Source: Bacteroidetes bacterium MED-G20 | GTDB lineage: Bacteria; Bacteroidota; Bacteroidia; Flavobacteriales_D; Parvicellaceae | DNA: 64,000 nt | Direction: 5' to 3' | Assembly (NCBI GenBank): GCA_905182745.1 | Contig: CAJJCR010000009.1 | Location: 1 to 64,000, forward strand | Shown: one piece after another, positions 1-11,765 of the stretch | Layout of the letters: every line of letters begins with the position of its first letter | Numbering within the stretch: position 1 is the first letter of the stretch | The notes under the pieces: generated by a model | The model's database searches: none | Told to the model about the DNA's origin: nothing | Seen by the model: only the letters and a program-made list of their open reading frames with translations | Made by a program: the position numbers and the translations under genes

Positions 1-2
1 AA

Positions 3-1078
3 ATGGATGCTGACGATGCAACCGATGTAATTCAAGATTTACCGGAAGATGTCCAAGAAGAAGTTCTTGACGCTTTAAAAGACGAGGAACACTCCTCTGA
101 CATTTCCATGTTAATGAACTATGACGAAGATAGTGCAGGCGGTATAATGGATGTAGATTTTGTTTCTGCAGATTGGAACTGGACAGTAAAAATTGCACTT
201 CAAAAACTTAGGGAACAAGTAGAAAATGTAGATCAAGTTTATACTATTTACGTAGTGGATTCTTCTAATAAATTTAAAGGAATACTATCCCTTAAAAGAT
301 TTCTATATACGTCTGACGAAACTTTAATAAAAGATATTTATAAAAAAGATTCTATTTCAGTTTTGGCAAATGAAGACTCAGAATCTGTAGCATTAAAAAT
401 GGAGAAATACGATTTAGTTGTGGTTCCAGTTGTGGATGAAAACAACAAATTGCTTGGAAGAATTACCATTGATGATGCCCTAGATGTATTAAAGAAGAAG
501 CAGAAAAAGATTACCAGATGGCGAGTGGTATTTCTGAAAAAGTAGAATCTTCAGATTCATTATTTGTAATTAGTAGAGCAAGGTTGCCATGGTTGTTAAT
601 AGGACTAATCGGAGGAATTCTTGGGGCATATGTAATTGGCTTTTTTGAACACCAGCTAAAAGAAAACGCTGTAATGGCAACTTTTATTCCATTAATATTA
701 GCAATGGGAGGTAATGTTGGTGTCCAATCTTCGGCAATTATTGTACAATCCTTGGCTAACAATACTTTAAATTACGAATCCATATTTAAAAAATTATTTA
801 AAGAACTTCTTGTTGCATTATTCAATGGGTTTATTTGCGCCTCCATAGCTTTGATATTCTGTTGGGTTACAAGGAGTGATTTTTATCTTGCTTTAACTAT
901 AGGAGTTTCTTTAGTTGCTGTATTTACTTATGCAGGTCTTTTTGGAACATTTGTTCCACTAATTCTCAATAAATATAAAATTGATCCTGCACTTGCTACT
1001 GGGCCATTTATTACTACCACCAATGATATTATTGGATTACTCATCTATTTCTTAATAGGAATGGCTTTATACTTTTAG
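3..1078 (+). CDS. mgtE: Magnesium transporter MgtE (N-terminal/CBS part plus C-terminal membrane part; split by one frameshift near 500)
   Basis: ORF 3..545 has the MgtE N/CBS region (DADDATDVIQDLPEDVQEEVLDAL, YDEDSAGGIMDVDFV); ORF 518..1078 has the TM domain (FIPLILAMGGNVGVQSSAIIVQSLA, GPFITTTNDIIGLLIYF). Adding one A near 502 joins them as ...DALDVLKEEAEKDYQMASGISEKVESSDS.... Confidence 0.95.
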
Positions 1079-1080
1079 TC

Positions 1081-2016
1081 ATGAGAATTGCTCTTCTAGA
1101 TGATTTTTCCCCAATTTTAAATCAGACTCTATCCAGTTGGAAGTGGCAGGTTATTAATGGCCAAAATTGGACTCTAGAAGATTTTAAAAAAAATGCCAGC
1201 CAATTAGAAGGAATTATAATTAGATCTAAATTCCCATTGGACAGAGAGCATCTTACATTAGCAAAAAAATTAAAATTTATAGCTAGACCTGGGTCTGGAT
1301 TAGAAAATATTGATTTAAAATATTGTGAAGAAAATAATATAGACGTTTTTCGAAGTCCTGAAGGAAATAGAGATGCCTTAGCAGAACATACATTGGGAAT
1401 GCTTCTTTCTCTTGTCAACCATTTAAATATTGCAAATAGTGAAGTTAGAAACAATATTTGGGAAAGAGAAAAAAATAGAGGGACTGAGCTAAAAGGAAAA
1501 GTAATGGCCATTATTGGATATGGATATATGGGGAAAGCATTTGCTCAAAGACTTAATGGATTTGAAATGGAAGTTATTGCATATGACAAATACATTTCTG
1601 GATTTGGTACTAATCATGTAAAAGAAGTTAATTTGGAAGAAATATTTCAAAGAGCAGATTTTGTCAGTTTACACACTCCGTTAAGCAGTGAAACAATTGG
1701 AATAATGAATAGCTCTTTTTTTGAAAAATTTAAAAAACCTTTTATTGTCATCAATACTGCCAGAGGAAAATCCCTTATTGTGGAAGATTTAATCAATTCT
1801 TTAAACTCCAATAAAATAATTGGTGCCTGTTTAGATGTTCTAGATGTTGAATCTTCAAATTTTAGTCTTAACAAGGGCGAAAATCAAAGTTTTAAAAAGC
1901 TTAAAAAATTTAACAATGTTGTCTTAAGTCCTCATATTGCTGGCTGGAGCTTCGAATCAAAAGAAAAAATGGCACAAGTAATTTTAGAAAAAATTCATCG
2001 AAAATTTATATTATAA
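1081..2016 (+). CDS. D-2-hydroxyacid dehydrogenase (NAD-binding; phosphoglycerate dehydrogenase-like)
   Basis: ARPGSGLENIDLKYCEENNIDVFRSPEGNRDALAEHTLGMLL, GKVMAIIGYGYMGKAFAQRL, NTARGKSLIVEDLINSL, LSPHIAGWSFES. Confidence 0.9.
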   Translation: MRIALLDDFSPILNQTLSSWKWQVINGQNWTLEDFKKNASQLEGIIIRSKFPLDREHLTLAKKLKFIARPGSGLENIDLKYCEENNIDVFRSPEGNRDALAEHTLGMLLSLVNHLNIANSEVRNNIWEREKNRGTELKGKVMAIIGYGYMGKAFAQRLNGFEMEVIAYDKYISGFGTNHVKEVNLEEIFQRADFVSLHTPLSSETIGIMNSSFFEKFKKPFIVINTARGKSLIVEDLINSLNSNKIIGACLDVLDVESSNFSLNKGENQSFKKLKKFNNVVLSPHIAGWSFESKEKMAQVILEKIHRKFIL

Positions 2017-2030
2017 CAACTATTATCAAG

Positions 2031-3475
2031 ATGAATAAATCAATATTATATAAAATTATAGGTCCACTTCTCTTCCTTTCAACTTTATTTTTAAATCCAC
2101 CCGATGAAATGACGGAAAATGGTTTTAGACTACTAGGTATTATTCTGTGGATGGCAGTATGGTGGATTAGTGAAGTAGTGCCAATAGCAGTTACTGCTCT
2201 ACTACCAATAATTTTATTCCCTTCCACGAATGTGCTAAATATTCAAGAAACAGGTTCCAACTATGGGCATAAATATATTTTCTTGTTTATTGGTGGTTTT
2301 ATCTTAGCAAACGCCATTCAAAAATGGAATCTTCATAAAAGAATTGCATTAAATATCATATTAAGATTAGGTGGAAGCAATGATAAAATCATATTGGGAT
2401 TTATGCTAGCAACTGGATTTCTTTCCATGTGGATTTCTAATACCGCAACAACTGTAATGATGCTACCAATTGCATTATCTGTTATCAATCAAGTGAAGGA
2501 TCATCCTGACACACTAAAAAATGAAAATAAAATTTTCGGAAAGGCATTAATGCTAGCAGTAGCCTACAGTGCTTCTGCTGGTGGGATAGCTACTTTAATT
2601 GGAACACCACCAAACTTAATATTTGCAGGTTTCGTTCAAGATAATTTCAATATTGAAATTTCATTTTTTCAGTGGATGAAGATTGGTCTTCCAGTATCCA
2701 TTATTTTAATGTTTTTTATTTGGTGGTTCTTAACAAAAGTTGCTTTTAAACTAAATAAAGTTGGGTTTCCTGGGGGGAAGAATGAGATTAAAAGGCTTTT
2801 AAAGGATATGGGAGGAATTAGCAATGAAGAAAAGAAAATTCTTTTTGTATTTACCATTACTATACTCTGTTGGATATTTAGAAAAAACACCATAAATCTT
2901 CTAATACCAAATTTTGACGACAGTATGATTGCAATTTCAAGTGCAATTATTTTATTCATTTTGCCTTCCAAAACAAATAAAGAGCCATTAATGAAATGGA
3001 AAGACGCTGTATCTATTCCATGGGGAATACTCTTGCTTTTTGGAGGTGGATTATCCATTGCTAAGGGATTTCAAGCTACTGGATTAGACAATTGGATTGG
3101 TGAGCAATTGACTTTTATCTCCTTTTCAAGTGCATTTATTGTTATTCTTACTATTAGTTGCGGGGGTAAACTTTCTTACTGAACTCACCTCTAATATGGC
3201 AACTACAGCTATGCTTCTACCAGTAATGATTCCATGTAGCTTCTCTTAATGGGTATTAATCCTTATCTACTGCTTGTAGGGACAACGCTGGCGGCTTCTT
3301 GTGCGCATTTATGTTGCCAGTTGCAACTCCGCCAAATGCGGTTGTATTTGGATCAAAACTGCTAAGTATAGCTGATATGGTAAAAGCTGGAATTCTCATA
3401 AACCTTTTTTCTATACTATTAATTCTATTAATGGTTTATTTCGGAATGCCTTTTATATGGAACTTAACTATTTAA
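2031..3475 (+). CDS. SLC13/DASS family sodium:anion (dicarboxylate) symporter, frameshifted after about 3165
   Basis: WMAVWWISEVVPIAVTALLPIILFP and SMWISNTATTVMMLPIAL in ORF 2031..3182; downstream frames continue NFLTELTSNMATTAMLLPVM ... VATPPNAVVFGSKLLSIADMVKAGILINLF ... WNLTI* ending about 3475. Confidence 0.9.
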
Positions 3476-5375
3476 AGTTTTACAACTCTTAGTTCTTCAA
3501 CTTCGTTTACCAAACTTTACTTTCAATAGATAGATACCCTTTTGAAAATTTATTAAGGAGATAATTTCTCCTAATTGCTTATCTATTAATTTGCCATTTA
3601 TATCAAAAATATAGGTTTCAAAAGGTCCATTACTGGAATTAGATTTTAATTGTATGTTGTCAATAGTGATACTTGGATATGCAATTAGAGATTGTTTTTT
3701 TAATGAATTAAAACTGCTTTGATTTTCTCCATTGAATGCCCCAATATTGGGGGGTGAGATATTGGAAACAAGATTCCCAAAATAATCCTTTCCACCATTA
3801 TTATTTAAATAGTTCGTCGAGTCATTACTTCCAGAAATTAGTTTTCCATTACCAATTGCTATACTATTATTTTGAATTTTATAAAGTAATGGGTTATTTA
3901 CACCCTGACTAGAGGCATTGACTAAATGAGGATCTTCAAAAATGGCATTATTCAATAAATCACTATCTAAATCTATACGAGAAGAATCGAAAAAAATATT
4001 GTGACTTATATTTAAAGTATTGGATGTGTTTTGTAATAAAGTTGGAATTTTATTTCCATAGCTTCCAACATAAATTAAATTATTATAAAGATGAACATCT
4101 CCAATATTTGGCCAAAAATATATTTCAGGGTTAAGAGAGTCATTTAAAAAAATAGTATTGTTGTAAATAAAACTTCCTACGTTAGGGCATCTTGGCCCTG
4201 ATCCACAATAATTAGATATCCAAAATATTTTTCCTTTTTTATCCCAATTTATATTGTTAGGATCTACTCTGTAACCATCATTTACACTAATATTATATCT
4301 ATAACCACAGTTGATGTTGTCCCCTAAAATCTCTGCGAAACCTCCTTCATTGTTGTAACTATAGTTGTATTGAAATACAACATTTTCATTTCCATAATCT
4401 ATGTGAGCACCGTAAGAATCTTGTGGTCCATGAGCATTCATGAAATAATTATGTTGGACAATTACATCTTTACAGTCAAAGGTCCATAACCCACTTCCTC
4501 TTTTCCACATTCTGGAGTCTACACTAGAACCAGTATGGTTAAATGAACAATTTTGAACTAGTATGTTTTTAGACTTATTGGGAACAAAACCAGAACCGCC
4601 AGTATTTTCAAAATTACAATCCAAAATTTGAAAATATTTGTTTTTCACACTGTCAATATTATTTAACCCAACTGACTTTATCCAAATCCCATAATGTCCA
4701 GTTTGTGAAAAATCACAATGTGAAATTTCTACATTGGAAATAATATTAAATAGAGAATTTACTGAATCAGATTGCGATTCAAACTTAACCCCATAACCTT
4801 TATGAATATTTTGACTTAATACTGGACTTGGATAAATGTCGTGTATTTGTAAATTGTTTATAGAAAAGCCAGCCAAAGACCTAGAAGTAGCAACTATTTT
4901 AATTCCAAAACGAATATTTTTTCCGGATCCCCAAGTATTAGAAGCACCTGAAAAACCAGTAAGTAACTTAATATTTCCTAACGAATCTAGATGAGAATTA
5001 TGATTTGAAATTTCTAAATTATTAATACTTATATAATCGTTATTATATAATAAAATACAAGATTGATATCCATCGCCATTAATTATAGCTTTTTCTATTC
5101 CACCATAAGTGTCAACAACAATTGGATGTATTGAGTCCCCTGAACCTTTCAACCAGAACATGCCATGAAAAGTATCTTGAGACTTAAACAGAATAGAGTC
5201 CCCGGGATAAAAATTAAAAGTATTGAGTCTAGAAATTGTTTTTATGGGGTTTTGTAAACTAAGTCCAGAATTTGAATCATTTCCTAGAGAATTACTTATA
5301 AAATAAGTTGTAGCATTAATACTTACAAACGAAGAAAGTAAGTAAACAAGAAATATATATTTTCTAGTACTGCAT
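3472..5375 (-). CDS. Right-handed beta-helix repeat secreted protein with T9SS C-terminal sorting domain (frame disturbed at both ends)
   Basis: Asn/Gly-rich helix repeats (ILVQNCSFNHTGSSVDSRMWKRGSGLWTFDCKDVIVQHNYFMNAHGPQDSYGAHIDYGNENVVFQYNYSYNNEGGF) and a C-terminal DINGKLIDKQ...GIYLLKVKF region. The frame is open upstream of the listed Met (RKYIFLVYLLSSFVSINATTYFISNSLGNDSNSGLSLQNPIKTISRL). One shift at the 3' end yields a VNEVEELRVVKL* tail ending at 3472. Confidence 0.8.
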
Positions 5376-5486
5376 CGTTAATTTAAAATGACCTATACTA
5401 ATTAATAAAGCTTAAATTTTTTAAACTAATATACATAGTTTGAAAATAAATAAAAAAGGAAAATTATGTAGTTTAAATTATCTGAA

Positions 5487-8400
5487 TTAATTAACCATTT
5501 GCCAAGTTCCACTACTAATTAATGGTTCTGCTTGTTTAAACTTCATTTCTTTGGTTTCGCCATTTTGAAGATTTAAAATTTTAACTCTTTCATTTCTGCC
5601 AGGTTTTTTAGCAACCATTACCGGAGAATGTTTTACAGGCTGTCCAGATTGGTTCTGCTGAGCCATTTCGCTATTCATTCTTGTAGATTGAGCAACATCT
5701 TCTCTCCCTGCTTTTAACTTGCTAAAGTCTTGTTTTGGTCTTGGATTATTTTCAGAAGATAGAGTTTGTTCATTAGGATCATGAAGTTGGGCTTTCATTA
5801 AAAATGAAATAATATCTCTATTCATTTTATCCATCATAGACTGAAAAAGTTCGTATCCTTCCAGCTTATATATTAACAGTGGGTCTTTCTGTTCGTACTG
5901 TGCATGGTAAACACTTTGCTTAAGAAAATCCATTTCTCTTAAGTGCTCTTTCCACTCATTGTCGATGAAAGCAAGAGTGATATTTCTCTCTAAAGCTTTA
6001 AGCGCTTCTAAGCCTTCGGTTTCATATACTTTACTAAGTTTTGCAACTACCTTCATGGCTCTTCTTCCATCTGTAAATGGAATCACAATATTATCTATTT
6101 TATCCGATTGGTTTTCGTGAATATTTTTAATTACTGGAAAAATATTTGATTTAATATTTGCAGTTTTTCGTAAATATTTTTCTTTAGCCTCTTGGTATAA
6201 ATCTTCTGTTAACGTATTTGAATCTTTTTCTAAAAATTCTTTTTCACTAAATGGAGACTCTATACCAAAACTTGTTATCACATTGTAATTGAAATCTTCA
6301 AAATCAGAATTTTGTTGTGTGTTTACAACTGTTATGTTGCAAATATCATAAATCATGTTATCTATATCAAGATCTAGTTTATCCCCAAACAAAGCATTTT
6401 TTCTTCTGTTGTAAATAGCAGTTCTTTGACTATTCATTACATCGTCAAACTCCAATAATCTTTTTCTTATCCCAAAATTATTTTCCTCCACTTTTTTCTG
6501 AGCTCTTTCAATAGATTTGGTAATCATAGAGTGCTGAATAACTTCTCCTTCCTTATGGCCCATTCTATCCATCATTTTAGCAATTCTTTCAGAGCCAAAA
6601 AGTCTCATTAAATTATCTTCCAGAGAAACAAAAAACTGGAGTAGAACCTGGATCACCCTGTCTACCGGATCTTCCTCTAAGTTGTCTGTCTACTCTTCTT
6701 GAATCGTGTCTTTCGGTACCTATTATTGCTAGTCCCCCTTGCTCTTTAACTCCTTCTCCTAGTTTAATATCTGTTCCTCTACCTGCCATATTTGTGGCAA
6801 TAGTTACTGTCCCTGGCTTTCCAGCTTCAGCAACTACTTCTGCCTCTTTTTGATGCAATTTTGCATTTAAAACCTGATGAGCTAATTTCTTTTACTTTAA
6901 GCATTCTGATAAAATCTCAGATATCTTCTACAGACTGTGGTTCCAACTAAAACAGGTTGCCTTTGGCACGCATATTTTTCAATTCGTCAATAAGCATGGT
7001 ACTTTTCTCTTTCAGTTTTAAATACTAAATCATTTTATCGTTTCTTGATAATGGTTTATTGGTGTGTGGAATTGCAACAACATCTAATTTATAAATATCC
7101 ATAAGTTCCTCAGCTTCAGTTCTGCCGTACCAGTCATTCCAGCCAACTTGTGGTACATTCTAAAGTAATTTTGAAGGTTAGTGTGCATAGGTTTGAGTTG
7201 CAGCTTCAATTTTTACATTTTCTTTCGCTTCAATTGCTTGGTGAAGACCATCAGAATATCTTCTACCATCCATTATTCTTCCAGTTTGCTCATCAACAAT
7301 CTTTACCTTATTCTCCATTACAACATACTCTATATCTTTTTCAAATAAAGAATATGCTTTTAGGAGTTGATTCATGGATGTGATTCTCTCTGCTTTATCG
7401 TATAATCAGACATCATCTGTCTTTCATTTCTACTCTTTTTTGAGCATCTGGGTTTTTTGTTCTATTTCAACAACTTTTGCTACCAATATCTGGAAGAATA
7501 TAAAATTCAGGATCGTTTTCGCCAGATATTAAATCAATTCCTTTTTCTGTTAAATCAATCGTATTATTTTTTTCATCAATCACAAAATATAGTAATTCAT
7601 CTGCCTTTGGCATTTCCTTAGCATTGTCTTGTAGATAAAAATTTTCTGTCTTTTGTAAGTGAATTTTAATTCCAGGTTCACTTAAATATTTAATAAGAGC
7701 TTTGTTTTTTGGAAGTCCTCGAAAAGATCTAAAAAGAGACAAAGATCCTTCTTCAAATAATGCTTTTTGTTGTTTTTTATCTAATCCCTCTTGCTCCGAT
7801 TTGGCAATTTTAGTTTTAGCCTCGTTTAACAGAGTATTGATAAGTTTTTTCTGGCTGGCAACAAGCTTCTCAACTTTGGGCTTTAATGCAACATATTCTT
7901 GTTGGTCGCCTTTAGCTACTGGTCCAGAAATAATTAATGGTGTTCTAGCATCATCAATTAAAACAGAATCTACCTCATCAATAATAGCGTAATGATGCTT
8001 TCTTTGAACCAAACCATCGGTTTCAGAAACCATATTATCTCGCAAATAATCAAATCCAAATTCATTATTGGTTCCGAATGTAATATCTGCATTGTAGGCT
8101 TTTATTCTTTCTGGTGAATGGGGTTGGTACAAATCTATACAGTCTACTGATAAGCCATGAAATTGGTATAAAGGGCCCATCCATTGAGCATCTCTTTTTG
8201 CCAAATAATCATTCACTGTAATTACATGAACTCCTCTACCTACCAATGCGTTTAGATAAACAGGTAAAGTAGCAACTAATGTTTTACCCTCACCAGTCAT
8301 CATTTCTGCAATTTTACCTTTGTGAAGAGCTGCTCCACCCATAAGTTGAACATCGTAATGAACCATTGACCATTCCACTGGAGTTCCTGCTGCATCCCAA

Positions 8401-8871
8401 CTATTTTTCCAAATAGCATGTTCCCCTTTGATTTCGACAACATCTAATTTAATGAGAAAGTTCTTGGTCATTTTCGTTTGCCGTCACCTTTAAAAATCCA
8501 TTTTCAGATAATCTTCTTGCAGTTTCTTTAACAACAGCAAATGCGTCTGGCATAATCTCTAAAAGTGTAGATTCTATTACTTCATTTTCTTGAATTTCAA
8601 GTGCATCAATTTTGTCGTAAATAGCTTCTTTCTCAGAAATATCTAAATCGGAGTTAGCTTTCTGTTTTAAATCTGTAATTTCTTTTTGAGTCGCCTCGCA
8701 TGAATTTTCCAGTGTTTTCTTGAACTCTGAAGTTTTAGTTCTAAGTTCATCATCGCTCAAATTAATTAGTTTTTCAGAAAATTGATTGGTGGCTTCTACA
8801 ACTGGAAAAAGCTCATCAAGATCTTTCTTGTTTTTATCACCAAATAATTTTTTTAGAATACCATCAAACAT
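5487..8871 (-). CDS. secA: Preprotein translocase subunit SecA, broken into at least 5 ORFs by frameshifts
   Basis: Start [147 protein letters not shown]; all collinear on the minus strand. Confidence 0.95.
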
Positions 8872-8964
8872 TTTATAAAATTTCGGAAAACAAAAATAGG
8901 TGAATAGTTGGAATTATTAGCAAGAATAATTCTAAAAAAAATAATGAATAAAGAAATGGAGGTT

Positions 8965-9186
8965 TTAGTATTCGTCTTCGTTAAAAAAGAAATCGTCTTT
9001 TGTTGGATAATCAGGCCAAATTTCTTCAATTGTATCATAAATTTCACCTTCATCTTCAATTGCTTGAAGATTCTCAACAACTTCTAAAGGGGAACCTGTC
9101 CTCATAGCAAAGTCAATTAGCTCATCTTTGGCTGCGGGCCAAGGAGCATCTTCTAAATATCTAGCAAGTTCTAAAGTCCAATACAT
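8965..9186 (-). CDS. DUF2795-like small acidic protein
   Basis: MYWTLELARYLEDAPWPAAKDELIDFAMRTGSPLEVVENLQAIEDEGEIYDTIEEIWPDYPTKDDFFFNEDEY; I use the internal Met of ORF 8965..9210. Confidence 0.75.
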   Translation of the reverse strand: MYWTLELARYLEDAPWPAAKDELIDFAMRTGSPLEVVENLQAIEDEGEIYDTIEEIWPDYPTKDDFFFNEDEY

Positions 9187-9257
9187 AAAAAAGGTTATAA
9201 GAATTGGCAAAAGTAATTTTTTTAACGACTCCGCAAAGAATTTTCAAAAAAAATTAA

Positions 9258-9822
9258 TTATTTTTTAATATCGTTTTTGATTGGAATCCATGGTTTTTCA
9301 GGTATTTTAAGATCAAAAAGCACCTTTCTAGCCATTACAAATAAAAAATCAGAAAGTCTATTTAAGTATTTAATTATAATTGGATTAACTTTTTGAATTT
9401 CTGCAGTTTCTATAGTTAGTCTTTCGGCTCTTCTACAAACACATCTTGCCAGATGACAATAAGAGGATATTGAATGACCTCCTGGTAAAATAAAATTTTT
9501 CATTTCTGGAAGGATTTCTTGCATATCATCGATGGACTTTCTCCAACTCTAAAATAGGTTCATCCTCTAATTTTGGAAGATGTACCATCATTTTTTCATT
9601 GTCGCCAGTAGCTAAATAAGATCCTATAGTAAATAATTCCTCTTGAATTTTGACCAGCATATCAGCTTCTTTAGTCTCAATATTATCTTTAATCAAGCCA
9701 ATCCAAGAATTTAACTCATCTACAGTTCCATAAGCTTGAATACTTAAGTGGTGTTTTTTTACTCTTTCCCCTCCAAATAATGAAGTTTCTCCTTGGTCTC
9801 CAGATTTTGTGTAGATTTTCAT
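9258..9822 (-). CDS. Cob(I)alamin adenosyltransferase (PduO/ACA type), one frameshift near 9532
   Basis: MKIYTKSGDQGETSLFGGERVKKHHLSIQAYGTVDELNSWIG plus FILPGGHSISSYCHLARCVCRRAERLT...YLNRLSDFLFVMAR; dropping one C joins ...LELEKVIDDMQEILPEM.... Confidence 0.93.
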
Positions 9823-10808
9823 ATTAACTCTAATTCAAATTGATTTACAATTCCATTTAACACTTCAAATAATTCATCTTTAGATTCTAAAGTAACTAAT
9901 TGTGTTCTAATAGGTTTGAAATTTGGTATTCCCTTAAAATAATTTGCATAATGTCTTCTCATTTCTACAATCCCTACCCTATCTCCTTTCCATCTAATAC
10001 TAAAATCTAGATGCTCTTTTACAACTTTTACTCTCTCTTCAAGTGAAGGCATAGCCAAATTATTTCCTGTTTTTAAAAAATGCTTTATTTGATTAAAAAA
10101 CCAAGGATTTCCAATACTTGCTCTACCAATCATAATTCCGTCAACTCCGTAAATGTTTTTATATCTCAAAGCTTTTTCAGGTGAATTAATATCTCCATTT
10201 CCAAAGACTGGAATTTGCATTCTCGGGTTGTTTTTAACTTCCGAAATTAATGACCAATCCGCTTCCCCTTTATACATTTGGGAACGAGTTCTTCCGTGAA
10301 TAGATATTGCTTTAATGCCGACATCTTGCAGCCTCTCAGCTGCATCTACAATATATTTTGAGTTCTCATCCCATCCCAACCTAGTTTTAACTGTGACAGG
10401 CAGATTTGTAGAGTTTACTATCTCTTTGGTCATTTCCACCATTTTAGGAATGTCCTTAAGAATACCAGCACCTGCACCTTTACAAGCAACTTTTTTAACT
10501 GGACAACCATAGTTTATATCAATAATATCTGGATTTGCTTTTTGACACATTTCAGTGGCTTTTCTCATTGAAGATATTTCCGAACCAAAAATCTGAATTC
10601 CAATAGGTCTTTCGTACTCAAAAATATCTAATTTCTGAAGACTTTTAGTAGCATCTCTAATGAGTCCTTCTGAAGATATGAATTCTGTATACATCATATC
10701 AGCACCATATTTCTTACACAAGGCTCTAAAAGGAGGGTCGCTTACATCCTCCATTGGGGCTAGCAAAAGCGGGAAATCTCCCAAAGATATGTCACCTATT
10801 TTTACCAT
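9819..10808 (-). CDS. dusB: tRNA-dihydrouridine synthase
   Basis: PLLLAPMEDVSDPPFRALCKKYGADMMYTEFISSEGL, DINYGCPVKKVACKGAGAGIL, VTVKTRLGWDENS, VFGNGDINSPEKA, GVDGIMIGRASIGNPWFF. Confidence 0.93.
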   Translation of the reverse strand: MVKIGDISLGDFPLLLAPMEDVSDPPFRALCKKYGADMMYTEFISSEGLIRDATKSLQKLDIFEYERPIGIQIFGSEISSMRKATEMCQKANPDIIDINYGCPVKKVACKGAGAGILKDIPKMVEMTKEIVNSTNLPVTVKTRLGWDENSKYIVDAAERLQDVGIKAISIHGRTRSQMYKGEADWSLISEVKNNPRMQIPVFGNGDINSPEKALRYKNIYGVDGIMIGRASIGNPWFFNQIKHFLKTGNNLAMPSLEERVKVVKEHLDFSIRWKGDRVGIVEMRRHYANYFKGIPNFKPIRTQLVTLESKDELFEVLNGIVNQFELELI

Positions 10809-10856
10809 AAGTTTTTTGCAAAGTTATGTATTAACAACTAATTACTATATTTCGAC

Positions 10857-11765
10857 ATGAAAAATATAGATTTGCTTCCAGTTAGAAATTATATTGGCTT
10901 CTTTTTTTTATCAATTACTATTGTTTTAATTGTCAAAATAGTATTCAATATGCTAGCGTTAGGATTTATTGATGCAATTTGGGATCTAAGTAGTATTCAA
11001 ATTTTTAATGACCTTAACAGCAAGGAATTTAAATTTATTTATGCCCATAAAGCATTAGCTTTTTTTGATCAACTTGGAACATTTTTAGTGCCATCTGTTA
11101 TTTTTTTATTTCTTCTTAAAACTTTTTCTCTCGATTACAGGACGCCTAACAAAGTTGACCTAACGAAATGTTTATTGTACTTTGTTGTTTTGTTAGGGGT
11201 TGCCCAACTATTTTTGTTAATATCTAATTATGTAGGCTTTGAATTTCTGCCAATTGAAATAAAAAACTTCCTAAAAGAACAACAAGATTTTAATACTAAA
11301 ATTCAAGAAGGTTTTATATCTAAAAGTTTTAGAAGTTTTTTATTTAATGTTTTATTGCTCTCTATACTTCCTGCAATTGGAGAAGAGTTGTTTTTTAGAG
11401 GGATTTTGCAAAAAATATGCATTGGAATTTTTAAAAATAATATTGCTGGAATTGGGGTTACCTCTTTGGTTTTTGGTATGCTACATTTTCAAATAGAAAA
11501 TTTACTCTCTATAATATTTGCCAGTATTTTATTAGGTCTGATTTACGATTACAGCAAAAACATCTTGCTTACTATCCTATTACATTTTGGATTCAACTTG
11601 TTTTCATTAATAAGTATGCAAGGGCTAAAAATGGAATTAATTTCTGAAAATAATCTTGTAAATTTTTCTAATTATGTCATAATCCCTGTCGCATTGGGAA
11701 TGCTAGCATATTTAATAATTAAGAAATTATTTTGGAAGAAAGATTTATTTTTCTCTGTTGACTGA
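10857..11765 (+). CDS. CPBP family intramembrane metalloprotease (Abi/CAAX-like)
   Basis: Multi-TM protein with ILPAIGEELFFRGILQKI, GVTSLVFGMLHFQIENLLSIIFASILLGLIYDYSKNILLTILLHFGFN. Confidence 0.88.
   Translation: MKNIDLLPVRNYIGFFFLSITIVLIVKIVFNMLALGFIDAIWDLSSIQIFNDLNSKEFKFIYAHKALAFFDQLGTFLVPSVIFLFLLKTFSLDYRTPNKVDLTKCLLYFVVLLGVAQLFLLISNYVGFEFLPIEIKNFLKEQQDFNTKIQEGFISKSFRSFLFNVLLLSILPAIGEELFFRGILQKICIGIFKNNIAGIGVTSLVFGMLHFQIENLLSIIFASILLGLIYDYSKNILLTILLHFGFNLFSLISMQGLKMELISENNLVNFSNYVIIPVALGMLAYLIIKKLFWKKDLFFSVD

Noticed and set aside
511-762. Minus-strand ORF of 83 aa opposite mgtE
   Set aside because: Antisense to a recognisable conserved gene; no recognisable motif.
1122-1511. Minus-strand ORF of 129 aa opposite the hydroxyacid dehydrogenase
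   Set aside because: Shadow ORF of a conserved coding region.
2669-3058. Minus-strand ORF of 129 aa
   Set aside because: Antisense to the DASS transporter; TM-like composition is a codon artefact.
7150-7383. Plus-strand ORF of 77 aa (and 7702..7992)
   Set aside because: Antisense to secA coding sequence.
8853-9080. Minus-strand ORF of 75 aa
   Set aside because: Overlaps the DUF2795-like gene in another frame; low-complexity composition.
10857-11765. CPBP protease as a phage-abortive (Abi) or bacteriocin-immunity system
   Set aside because: Family membership alone is not evidence; neighbours are housekeeping genes (dusB, exbD) with no partner peptide or defence gene.
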